DNA of 64,000 nt. It comes from Giardia muris (Eukaryota > Fornicata > Diplomonadida > Hexamitidae). Made by a program: the position numbers and the translations under genes. Location of the stretch: assembly GCA_006247105.1 (NCBI GenBank), contig CM016929.1:992001-1056000 (forward strand), read 5' to 3'. This document shows, piece after piece, positions 47,070 to 54,889 of the stretch. The notes under the pieces are model-generated. The model ran no database searches. It was not told the origin of the DNA and saw only the letters and a program-made list of their open reading frames with translations. Positions within the stretch are counted from its first letter, which is position 1; each line of letters opens with the position of its first letter.

Positions 47070-47990
47070 ATGCCCTCAGGGATGCCCTTCCAGTTCCAGA
47101 GGCTTAGAGGGGCCGTCGACCACGCCAAGCTCCGCTCCTTGACCCTGGATCGTCTCGTCCGGACGAATGACCTCGAACCCCTGAACGCCTTGGTTCCTGG
47201 TCTAGCTTATGGGAATCTGCGTGGGTATCTCGAGGCTCATGAGGCGCCCCCTTGGGCCGTCAAGCTAATGCAAGTCCAACAATACTTACAGCAATACCTG
47301 CTGTACACAGTGGATGACCTCCAGCAGAGCTTGAGTCAAGCGGCGTTGAGCAGTACAGACGCGGAAGAAGCAGCGCTGCGGGCTGAGATCCAAACTCTGC
47401 AAGCACAGTTGCGAGAGGCACATCGAGAGCGGCAGACGAACAATACCTTGCTGCGCTTCATCTCCGTGCGTCCCGAGTCTCTCGAGGCCTTGCCACGATG
47501 TCTAGTCTGCGGAAAGGCGTTTGGAGATTATGGCTTCTTGCTCCAGCACTATGCCAGGAGGCATCCTGACGCCCAGATCCCACCCCCTCCAGTCCCAGCA
47601 TTTCCTGCACCATGTCCTCCTTGTGAGTGCTGTAACCATCTCTGCCCTCAACGTCGCGCTTCATCCCCAACTCCTCGTGGGACTGGGAGCGTCGAGCCCG
47701 GACCAGTCGCAACTTCATTGCGCTCGGTCTCCGTTGGGACCGCGCCATCCAGTAGCACAAACGAGTCCTTTGCAGCACAGGATACCTTCTCCATTCCGGC
47801 ACGTCTGCAAGCCACCACTCTACCCGAGCCCGACTTGCGTTACTATTTGCACCACCCACCCCCGTTCGATAGTCTTAGCTTGGATGTCGGGATGTCCTTC
47901 GAGGAGGACCAGCGCACCGCCGCTCTTGCACACGTCCGTGCCCAATACTCCCTTCCCGACGACTCGGGGTCAATGAACTCGACCCCCTAG
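47070..47990 (+). CDS. DZIP1: DZIP1-like zinc-finger ciliary protein
   Basis: DZIP1 (Iguana) acts at the basal body and transition zone in ciliogenesis. The 306-residue protein has the DZIP1 N-terminal domain (FQFQRLRGAVDHAKLRSL, then KLMQVQQYLQQYLLYTVDDLQQSL), a coiled coil, and a single C2H2 finger CLVCGKAFGDYGFLLQHYARRH-type with Cys144, Cys147, His160 and His165. The C-terminal half is Pro/Ser-rich and disordered and lacks the long coiled coil of animal DZIP1. The longest frame begins with GTG; the ATG at 47070 (MPSGMPFQ) is preferred, with a second ATG at 47082. Confidence 0.8.
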   Translation: MPSGMPFQFQRLRGAVDHAKLRSLTLDRLVRTNDLEPLNALVPGLAYGNLRGYLEAHEAPPWAVKLMQVQQYLQQYLLYTVDDLQQSLSQAALSSTDAEEAALRAEIQTLQAQLREAHRERQTNNTLLRFISVRPESLEALPRCLVCGKAFGDYGFLLQHYARRHPDAQIPPPPVPAFPAPCPPCECCNHLCPQRRASSPTPRGTGSVEPGPVATSLRSVSVGTAPSSSTNESFAAQDTFSIPARLQATTLPEPDLRYYLHHPPPFDSLSLDVGMSFEEDQRTAALAHVRAQYSLPDDSGSMNSTP

Positions 47991-47996
47991 CCCGCG

Positions 47997-48069
47997 GGGG
48001 GGTTAGCTCAGCTGGTAGAGCGTCTGACTCCAGATCAGACGGTCATGGGTTCGAGTCCTGTACCCCTCA
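47997..48069 (+). tRNA. tRNA-Trp (anticodon CCA)
   Basis: The 73 nt fold as a full cloverleaf. The acceptor stem GGGGGGT pairs with ACCCCTC (one G-T wobble), and the D arm is GCTC-AGCTGGTA-GAGC. The anticodon stem TCTGA/TCAGA holds the loop CTCCAGA with CCA at 48030-48032, and the T arm is ATGGG-TTCGAGT-CCTGT. The A box (TAGCTCAGCTGG) and B box (GGTTCGAGTCC) are canonical. There is no intron and no encoded CCA. It starts 7 nt after the DZIP1 stop and ends 9 nt before the stop of the convergent transporter. No T4 tract follows closely, so pol III termination is not obvious. Confidence 0.95.
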
Positions 48070-48078
48070 CTCTTACCT

Positions 48079-50064
48079 TTACTCGTCATCGACAAGAGGA
48101 GCGTCGTCACGATCGTGTAATGCATCGGCCTCGGGTTTGACGGCCTGTGGGGCGGGACCTGCTGTGGTGGGGGCGTTAGGCTTGCTTTGAGCTGCTCGTA
48201 GCAAGCGTTTCGGATAGCCGAGAAAGCCGATCTCGAAGACATTCGTCCCGGACATCAAGGCGAAGGCCATCGCCAAGAGGCTGACGAGGGACATGCACCA
48301 GTCGGTTGTGGCGAAGGCATCGTAATAGATGTTGCTGTATGCAACCCAGTACGGGTTCGAGCGCTTCTGGATGCTGGGGACCGGGCCCTTCCAGTGCACC
48401 CCCATGTAAATATCGTGAACGAGGTTGACGAGGGCGATCCCGAGGGCGTACCCGGCCTCTCGGAAAGTCTGGATGCAGCCGCCCATCATTCCGCGGATGT
48501 CCGGGGTCGCGGTCTGCATCATGAACTGGTTGTTCGTCGTGAAGAAGATCCCGAGACCGAAAGAGATCAAGGAGTTACATAAGACGATCCAGGGGATGTC
48601 GCCAGGAACGATGTACCCGAGCAGGATGATTAGTACGGCGATGTAGCATGAAGAGACGAGTTTAATGATGAAACTCGTGACGTGCCGCGCGAGGTATTGA
48701 CAGACAATGGAGGCGCCAATCTGCATGATCGGAGAGACGAGCGATAGTAGCCCAACGACAAAGGGCTCGAGCTGGTGGATCTTCTGGAACGCAAAGGGCA
48801 TTTGGAACGAGACGGTCACGATCAGAGCGAAGTTCCAGAGCCCTGCGACGAGTGAATACATGATTTTCTTGTTCGTAAGGATCGAACGCGGAAGGATGGC
48901 GAATGGATGCTGGAGCTCCCAGAAAACGAAACCAACGATCCCTCCGATCCCACAGATGCAAAGAGAAATCCCCAAAGCGATGAAACCACGGGCTGGAGGG
49001 ATGAACGTTAGTCCCAACACCAAGAGGATCAGGGAGGCCAGGATCGTCAATGCTCCGACATAGTCGAACTTCTCCTCGCGGAAGCGGGGAACCTTCGGTA
49101 GATAAACCCAGCAGAACGCGATGGAGACGATTCCAATGACGATATTGATGTAAAAGCAGAAGTCCCAACCAGCGAACTGCCCAAGAACGCCTCCCAGCGG
49201 CGGCCCTAGGGCCGTTGCGGCCGCAAACGCCATGGAATTCATGGCCATCGCCGTTGGGATGTCTTTCTGCTCGACCAAGATGCTACATAGAGACATAGAA
49301 TTCGACATCAAGAAAGCGGCTGTCAGACCCTGGAAGAAGCGAGAGCCGACCAGGATATAGAAGCCCCCATATGCCCACGGAACACTTGACGCTGGAATGT
49401 GACGTGCTAGGCCGCAGAGGGTCGAAAAGAGGACGAAGCCAGCCACACCCCAGCGATGAACGACGGTCACCCCATACCGATCCCCGAGCTTCGCGGCTGG
49501 GATCGCAAAAGAGGCGAAAGCGATCGAGTAGACGTCGTTGATCCACTGGATCGTCGACTCGGGGATCTCCTCTCCTTGGGGGACGAAGTTCGGCTCCTTC
49601 ATGATCAAGGGGTTGCAAATGTTGACAATGGTCATGTCGAGGGCTGACATCGCGAGAGACCAGCCAACCAACAAGATCATTCGAACCGGGGTCAGTTTTC
49701 TGACCGCCTGGAGATCCCGGAAGAACTCGAGGCGCGAGATTGCCGCCTTCTTCCGTAGAAAGGTGTTCTTCAGCTCTCGACGCTCCTTATATTTGAGCCC
49801 GCCCTCATCAAGGGCCGCCGCGACCTCAGTCCCCGTCCGTTCGGCATCCTGGCGCGCGAGGCCGATAAAGAACTCCATGGTCTCATGGCTCAGCTTTCCC
49901 GAGGCCATTAGCGCCCCAATCTGCACGGGCTGAAGGCAGCCCCTTCCCAGCATCTCTCGGGCGCGGTCCGGAGTCAGGCTCTCGGCGAGCCGGTGCAGCT
50001 CCGCGAGCTGCGCGTTGGCCTGGAGGGCGCGCGCACCGCGTCCGCCCGTTGCGGGACCTGCCAT
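48079..50064 (-). CDS. Major facilitator superfamily transporter, DHA2/14-TM drug-efflux type
   Basis: The 661-residue protein has a hydrophilic helical N-terminal extension of about 125 residues and then about 14 membrane spans. The signature of the 14-span DHA2 group appears as MSALDMTIVNICNPLI (motif D1-like LDxTIVNxAxP) and as the motif A-like AAKLGDRYG. A GPPLGGVLG segment corresponds to antiporter motif C. Substrates could be drugs or metabolites; this cannot be read from sequence. The N-terminal extension is unusual for the group. The start is preceded by cgaagaaaaag. Confidence 0.88.
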   Translation of the reverse strand: MAGPATGGRGARALQANAQLAELHRLAESLTPDRAREMLGRGCLQPVQIGALMASGKLSHETMEFFIGLARQDAERTGTEVAAALDEGGLKYKERRELKNTFLRKKAAISRLEFFRDLQAVRKLTPVRMILLVGWSLAMSALDMTIVNICNPLIMKEPNFVPQGEEIPESTIQWINDVYSIAFASFAIPAAKLGDRYGVTVVHRWGVAGFVLFSTLCGLARHIPASSVPWAYGGFYILVGSRFFQGLTAAFLMSNSMSLCSILVEQKDIPTAMAMNSMAFAAATALGPPLGGVLGQFAGWDFCFYINIVIGIVSIAFCWVYLPKVPRFREEKFDYVGALTILASLILLVLGLTFIPPARGFIALGISLCICGIGGIVGFVFWELQHPFAILPRSILTNKKIMYSLVAGLWNFALIVTVSFQMPFAFQKIHQLEPFVVGLLSLVSPIMQIGASIVCQYLARHVTSFIIKLVSSCYIAVLIILLGYIVPGDIPWIVLCNSLISFGLGIFFTTNNQFMMQTATPDIRGMMGGCIQTFREAGYALGIALVNLVHDIYMGVHWKGPVPSIQKRSNPYWVAYSNIYYDAFATTDWCMSLVSLLAMAFALMSGTNVFEIGFLGYPKRLLRAAQSKPNAPTTAGPAPQAVKPEADALHDRDDAPLVDDE

Positions 50065-50086
50065 CTTTTTCTTCGGCTTGAATTAG
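50065..50086. promoter_or_regulatory. 22-bp divergent promoter (MFS transporter / coiled-coil gene)
   Basis: The spacer between the two ATGs consists of a T-rich left half (tttttcttcgg) serving as A-rich initiator for the minus strand and an aattag tract before the plus-strand ATG. Confidence 0.45.
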
Positions 50087-51421
50087 ATGGATATCAAGGC
50101 ATCACCCGAGGCCCTCGTCGAGGAGCTTCGGGAGACGAGAGAGAAGCTCAATTGGTACAAGCGGCGGTACGCGGAGCTTGCCGCCGAGCGCCCGCGCTCG
50201 CGCCCAGTTGTCGAGCCTGTTGACTCTGCCGATGATGATGAAGAGGAGCTTGACGGAGCCTCGGATCTCGACAATTCTGAGCTCGAGTCCATGCTCGTCG
50301 AGCTCTTTGAGCGCGGAGTGGAACTTGGGAAGAAGAGGGCAGTTATGCAGTTCGAGGAGATGGAGATGAGGAAAGGATTAGAGATGGGAGCGCCTGTATC
50401 AACCTGTACAGCATCAACACAGACGGCGGAATTCACCACATCTCTTTTACCATCAGTACAACTCCCCCGGCCCAATGACGTTTTGGAGGTCGCGTATGAT
50501 ACGATCTCCGTTCTTCTAAACGCGCTTTCAGCCCTACGGCCTTCGCCCCAACAAGTCCAACGCATTGTGGCTGGGTTTCGACGACGTGGGATCGTCCCTC
50601 TATTCCTCAATTCCGCGAAGACCTCCTTCTCGCTCCCGCTTGGCTCTCCGACACGTGTCATCGTCCCGCGTCTACTCGAAGGCGCTTTTATCCCAGACAA
50701 GGCCTATTACTTGATGAGTGAGCTAGCAGCTCGTTATGCCATCGAGCCTGCAGTGGCCGGAGAGTTCTTACTCGGTTTGTGCGCCCTCATCCGAGAACTT
50801 GAGCAGGAGGCGGGGCGGCAACGCGAGGCGAGTCTTCGCCAACAGATCGACGACCTACAGAGACGCCACTCGATGCAGATGCCATATGACCGGGTTCGTG
50901 CGAACGACCAGATCCGTGCCTTGAAGATCGACCTCCAGCACTTCAAGTCGTTGTATCTCCGCTCGCTCGGGCGTCAGAAGAAGCAGGTGCGGGTGCTGGT
51001 TGACTCATCGAGCCCGTTAGAGTTCAGAAGCGCTTTGGCTCGGTCTTCGGAACAGATCCTGGGTGGCTTGCAGCGTCTTGAGCAGTCATTGGTCACTCAG
51101 CGGCCCCTTTTACAAGAGGCACGGGAAGAGCAAGCTAGACTGGCCTTATCGGCGGATGCTTCTGTAATGACTGTCGCCGCTCACAATGACTCCCAACCCC
51201 CTTTCTCAGACTTTCAGGACGGTGAGACCGTCGAGGTCACTCGCACGCTCCTCCAGGAGTTCGAACAGTTTGCTGAGCACGTCCGGAAGCTCTTTGAGCG
51301 TGCGCTTAGTCAGACGAGCGATCCGTCGCTTCTTCGTCGCTTATACTCGCGTGTCGACGACCTCCTGACAAGCTGGAGTCGGAACAGCCGTCAGGTCCTT
51401 CTGGCCTTGCTGGCCGACTAG
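50087..51421 (+). CDS. Coiled-coil protein, unknown
   Basis: The 444-residue product starts with a short coiled coil (residues 5-35), an acidic patch (DSADDDEEELDGASD), a globular-looking helical middle (about 130-245) and two further coiled-coil segments (about 245-300 and 335-440). No membrane segment or known domain is seen. It ends 10 bp from the convergent NEK kinase gene. The even composition and good start context make it a real gene, but the role is unknown. Confidence 0.75.
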   Translation: MDIKASPEALVEELRETREKLNWYKRRYAELAAERPRSRPVVEPVDSADDDEEELDGASDLDNSELESMLVELFERGVELGKKRAVMQFEEMEMRKGLEMGAPVSTCTASTQTAEFTTSLLPSVQLPRPNDVLEVAYDTISVLLNALSALRPSPQQVQRIVAGFRRRGIVPLFLNSAKTSFSLPLGSPTRVIVPRLLEGAFIPDKAYYLMSELAARYAIEPAVAGEFLLGLCALIRELEQEAGRQREASLRQQIDDLQRRHSMQMPYDRVRANDQIRALKIDLQHFKSLYLRSLGRQKKQVRVLVDSSSPLEFRSALARSSEQILGGLQRLEQSLVTQRPLLQEAREEQARLALSADASVMTVAAHNDSQPPFSDFQDGETVEVTRTLLQEFEQFAEHVRKLFERALSQTSDPSLLRRLYSRVDDLLTSWSRNSRQVLLALLAD

Positions 51422-51431
51422 AAGAGAGAGT

Positions 51432-53222
51432 TCACTGGCTCTGTGTCCATCCGTTGATGAAGTTGACGATCGCGGTCTGCTTTCCCTTGGACGCGTACTT
51501 CAGCGGCGTCAGGCCGCTGTTATCGGTGAGCGAATGCTCGTACGGCATGAGGAGCTTCACGATCTCCAGGTGGCCCTTGTACGCCGCGTTGTGGATTGCC
51601 GCGCGCCCGTCTGTCATGCGGAGCCCGGCCTCGATGTCGATGAGCTCCTTGACGACTGCCGTGTTGCCCGTCACCGCGGCATTGATCAAGGCCGTGTCTC
51701 CCTGCTTTGCCTGAATGCGGCCCTCACGCTTCTTCAGGAGGCGGACGATCTCGACCCGCCCCGCGATCGCCGCAAGAATCAGTGCCGTCGTCCCATCTGA
51801 CATCTTGATCCCGGCCTCATACGGTTCCAAAAGCTTTGCCCCCTCGACAAACCCGGAGTCCGCGCACAACATCAGCGCCGTCTTCCCCTTGCGGTTCTTC
51901 TTCCCAGCGTCCTTCGTGATCTGTGCCTTCACGCCCTCGATGTCCTGGACCTGGACGGCCTTCATCAGCGGGGTCATCCCGTCGAGCGAGACGTTCGCCT
52001 GGGCGAGAGTCAGGGTCTTAAGCTTCTCTTCGAGCTTGATGACCTTCGACGAGAGCTGAGTGTTCTGGCTCCGAAGATCCTGATTGTCCGCCTCGAGCTT
52101 CTTGAGCCTCTCGATCGCAAGCCCATACTCTTTGCGGAGGTCCTGGAGCTCCTTCTCCGCATTGCTGCGAGTCTCGACCACCTCGCCACCGCCGGGCGAC
52201 GCGCCTGCGCGCGTGATCGCCATCGCGTCCAGGACCTCGCGGTTGTTCGAAAGGTCGTCTTCGAGGTTGTCGACCTCCTGCTGCTTCATCTTGAGGCACA
52301 TCTTCAGCTCGGCGATCATGCGGTCCTTTTCTCCGAGCCGCTTCGAGGGGTCGTTCGCGAGGTACTCGGCGGTGATGACCCCGTGCTCGATGAACTTGGG
52401 GTGCCTCACGAGCTCTGCCGCGCTCGGCCTGGCCCGGTAGTCGAGCTGCATCATCGAGTCAACGAGCTGCTCCATCTCCTTCGAGTAGACGTCCCGGGGG
52501 AACTCACGACGCTTCCCATTCTTGACGTTCTGGGTCAGCTCAACCTGGTTCATCGCCATGAAGGGGAACTCGAGGCTGCAGAGGTGGAACATGACGCAGC
52601 CGAGCGACCAGATGTCGGCCTTCTCGTTGTACGGCTGTTTGCTGAGGATCTCGGGGGCCGTGTAATTCGGGGTTCCGAGCTGGGTATTCAACATATCGGA
52701 CGAGTTGAAGGTGCGGGAGAAGCCGAAGTCCGCAAGCTTAATGACATCCTCGTCGGCCACGAGGATGTTGGCTGGCTTGATGTCGCGGTGGATGACGACC
52801 TCCCCGAGTTCGAAGTCCGGCTTCGTCGGGGAATGGCAATACTCGAGGGCCAGGAGGAGCTGCCCGAAGATCTTCCAGAGGCGGTCCTCGGGGATGTTCT
52901 GCCGCGGGTATCGGTGCTTGTCGATCAGCTGGTAAAGGTCACCCTTCGAGCAGAACTCCGTGAAGATATATATCACCTTCGCCTTCTCGTCGATGATGAC
53001 GTCGTGGTACCCGAGGACGTTGACGTGGTGGAGCCGCCTGAGCAGGTTCGCCTCCTGCATGAGGAGCTGGACGGCGCGCTGGTCTCGGGACCCGTAGCGG
53101 ACCGTCTTGCGCGCGTAGACCCGCTTCGTCGCGATGTGCTCGACCTTGTGGACGATCCCGAACTGCCCGCGCTTGATCGCCATGAGCTCCTTGTACTCGC
53201 CTAGCTTCTCGGTGACCGTCAT
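51432..53222 (-). CDS. NEK kinase with coiled coil and ankyrin repeats, catalytically intact
   Basis: The 596-residue protein begins with a NEK kinase domain (about 8-275) with a slightly altered G-loop (KRGQFGIVHK), YARK lysine, HRDIKPAN, ADFGFSR, a NEK-like activation segment (LGTPNYTAPEIL) and KADIWSLGCVMFHL. A NEK-type coiled coil follows (about 300-415), then ankyrin repeats (about 420-590; GMTPLMKAV, GKTALMLCAD, GTTALILAAIAGRVEIVRLL, DTALINAAV). Unlike the kinase at 1035, all catalytic residues are kept. NEKs commonly act on microtubules and basal bodies. The start follows a run of A residues (ctaaaaaa). Confidence 0.93.
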   Translation of the reverse strand: MTVTEKLGEYKELMAIKRGQFGIVHKVEHIATKRVYARKTVRYGSRDQRAVQLLMQEANLLRRLHHVNVLGYHDVIIDEKAKVIYIFTEFCSKGDLYQLIDKHRYPRQNIPEDRLWKIFGQLLLALEYCHSPTKPDFELGEVVIHRDIKPANILVADEDVIKLADFGFSRTFNSSDMLNTQLGTPNYTAPEILSKQPYNEKADIWSLGCVMFHLCSLEFPFMAMNQVELTQNVKNGKRREFPRDVYSKEMEQLVDSMMQLDYRARPSAAELVRHPKFIEHGVITAEYLANDPSKRLGEKDRMIAELKMCLKMKQQEVDNLEDDLSNNREVLDAMAITRAGASPGGGEVVETRSNAEKELQDLRKEYGLAIERLKKLEADNQDLRSQNTQLSSKVIKLEEKLKTLTLAQANVSLDGMTPLMKAVQVQDIEGVKAQITKDAGKKNRKGKTALMLCADSGFVEGAKLLEPYEAGIKMSDGTTALILAAIAGRVEIVRLLKKREGRIQAKQGDTALINAAVTGNTAVVKELIDIEAGLRMTDGRAAIHNAAYKGHLEIVKLLMPYEHSLTDNSGLTPLKYASKGKQTAIVNFINGWTQSQ

Positions 53223-53262
53223 TTTTTTAGATTCCAGAAACCATCAAAGCAGGCCTGGAAGT

Positions 53263-53937
53263 TCACCGCCGCGCAGAGAAGCTCGCCCGCTGGTCCTTAA
53301 AGAGGCGGACGAGCGCATAGGAGGCCATCGCGAGGTGGCTCTGGATCGAGCGAACGTCGGCCGCGTATTGGAGGAGGAGGGCATTGTCGATCTCGATGAT
53401 GGACTTCGCAAGGTCGAAGAGTCCACTTTTCTGGAACTTCGCGACGAAGGCTGCCCGGGTGATATGGTACGGTGAGGCCCGCGACATGAGGGTGGTGATC
53501 TCCGTGTACAGATTTCCGCAGTGGGTGGCCGCCTGTTCGATGAGAGCATCGGAATCGAGCTTATACTCGTCCCTAGTTTGCATGTAGACCAGGGCGAAGC
53601 TGACCTTCGAGACCTTCTGGCGTAAGGCGTTCAGCTCTCCATGAAGCTGGTTCTGAAGCTCAAAGAGCTCAGGAGGACAAAAGGCCAACTTCTTCTGCAA
53701 GGGTTGAGTTTCGCCCTCGGGGTTCTCTGGAGAGGGTAAGGCCTCACGTAAGAGCTCCCCGGACCTTCTGACATACTCCCTCAGATACTCGTCCCCTAAA
53801 TAGGGACACCCATCACTCAGGGTCTGTAAGCGCGCAATCCATTCGGGAATCTCTACGAACGCAAGCTCCTCGAGCTCCCGTTGGGTTGCCGCCAGTCTCC
53901 GCTGGACCTGAGTGGCAAGGACGGCCTGACGGTCCAT
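53263..53937 (-). CDS. PA28/REG-type proteasome activator (PSME3-like)
   Basis: The 224-residue helical protein resembles the 11S activator that caps the 20S proteasome. The diagnostic C-terminal part reads SPYHITRAAFVAKF (from about residue 155) and then SIIEIDNALLLQYAADVRSI, which aligns with the YYITRAKLVSKI activation loop and VTEIDEKEY helix of PA28gamma. The N-terminal helix and a shorter linker match the expected four-helix architecture. The final residues (FSARR) lack the usual C-terminal Tyr that docks into the alpha ring. A proteasome alpha subunit is encoded about 7 kb away. It diverges from AMMECR1 across 41 bp. Confidence 0.72.
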   Translation of the reverse strand: MDRQAVLATQVQRRLAATQRELEELAFVEIPEWIARLQTLSDGCPYLGDEYLREYVRRSGELLREALPSPENPEGETQPLQKKLAFCPPELFELQNQLHGELNALRQKVSKVSFALVYMQTRDEYKLDSDALIEQAATHCGNLYTEITTLMSRASPYHITRAAFVAKFQKSGLFDLAKSIIEIDNALLLQYAADVRSIQSHLAMASYALVRLFKDQRASFSARR

Positions 53938-53978
53938 GAGAAGACTTTCAGCTGGTTAGTTTTTTTCGGGTCTTCGAG

Positions 53979-54614
53979 ATGGACTGTCAGAGCCTTGGTT
54001 CCGAGCTTCGAGCGACCCGGGAGATGTGCCTCGTGGCTTTTCAAGCACTCGAGGGGACACTACGCGGACGCCCCCAAGCCCTCCCTCTCCCCACACTTCC
54101 GGACGCCCAGGCCCCCTTGTTCGTGACTTGGCATACTATTTCTTCAAGGTCGTTAGGGCCTCAGAAGCCAGAGGACCAGGCCCTACGTGGATGCATTGGG
54201 ATCCTTAAGCCAATCCCGTTACGCCAGGGGATCCCGAAGTATGCTTGTGTCGCCGCCCTTGAAGATACCAGGTTCTCCCCAATGACCCTCAAGGAGTTCG
54301 ACGAGGGTAGGCTGATGGTCGACGTCTCTCTTTTGGTCAACTTCCAGCGCTGCGACCCATTGGACTGGCAGGTCGGTAAGCATGGGATCACAATCAATTA
54401 TCAGGGTAGGTCCTCAATCTTCCTTCCTTGCGTGGCAGAAGAACAGGGCTGGGATCAACAAGAAACCCTCCTTCACCTCTTGCACAAGGGAGGTAGCTAC
54501 GTCTCGAAGCTGACCCCGGCCATTCTTCAGGAGATCACTTGCGAACGCTTCGAGGCCAGCGTCGCCCATCTCACCTTCGACGAGTATCGAGCCATGACTG
54601 ACAGTAAATGCTGA
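53979..54614 (+). CDS. AMMECR1: AMMECR1 domain protein
   Basis: The 211-residue protein is a single AMMECR1 domain, conserved from archaea to humans and of unresolved biochemical role. It has the invariant LRGCIG motif (about 69-74), the sequence PLRQGIPKYACVAALEDTRF, the VDVSLL strand, GKHGITI and FLPCVAEEQGWDQQETL. Length is normal for the family. The stop TGA overlaps the ATG of the next short gene (ATGCTGA), and an AGTAAA signal lies in the last codons. Confidence 0.93.
   Translation: MDCQSLGSELRATREMCLVAFQALEGTLRGRPQALPLPTLPDAQAPLFVTWHTISSRSLGPQKPEDQALRGCIGILKPIPLRQGIPKYACVAALEDTRFSPMTLKEFDEGRLMVDVSLLVNFQRCDPLDWQVGKHGITINYQGRSSIFLPCVAEEQGWDQQETLLHLLHKGGSYVSKLTPAILQEITCERFEASVAHLTFDEYRAMTDSKC
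54603..54608 (+). terminator. AGTAAA signal within the last codons of AMMECR1
   Basis: The hexamer ends on the A of the next ATG. If used, cleavage would follow the AMMECR1 stop closely and fall inside the small overlapping gene. Confidence 0.35.
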
Positions 54615-54889
54615 ACGATGCCAGGCTCTCGCTTTATACTCAGCTGTGTCTTAACGCCGCGCGGATCCATGCCTCCTGCGATTGTGCAGGGGTCGGGTAT
54701 GGCGAGCTCGCCTACCAGTACTGGAAGGACGCCCTCGACGAGCTCGTACGAATGGCTGGAATGAACCATCAGTTTGCTCCCGTAGTATTCACTCCCATGG
54801 CGCCTATTGACCTGTTGACCTCAGGACTCCGCCTGAAGGACCTCGAGGTAAGGGAAGCCACGATAGAGGAGCTCCGACGTGCATTCTGA
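54608..54889 (+). CDS. Small hypothetical protein overlapping AMMECR1
   Basis: This 93-codon frame begins within the last codons of AMMECR1 (7-nt overlap, ATGCTGA) and ends inside the 3' part of the convergent coiled-coil gene (69-bp overlap). The translation looks like a real helical protein (QYWKDALDELVRMAGMN, then LRLKDLEVREATIEELRRAF), with no known domain. The A-rich agtaa before the ATG suits a Giardia start. It fills the only gap in this part of the window. Confidence 0.5.
   Translation: MLNDARLSLYTQLCLNAARIHASCDCAGVGYGELAYQYWKDALDELVRMAGMNHQFAPVVFTPMAPIDLLTSGLRLKDLEVREATIEELRRAF

Noticed and set aside
48076..48086. CCTTTACTCGT after tRNA-Trp, similar to the Giardia ncRNA 3' motif
   Set aside because: The last two positions (AA in the motif) do not match, and the bases include the stop codon of the MFS transporter gene. 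tRNAs are not processed by this motif as far as I know.
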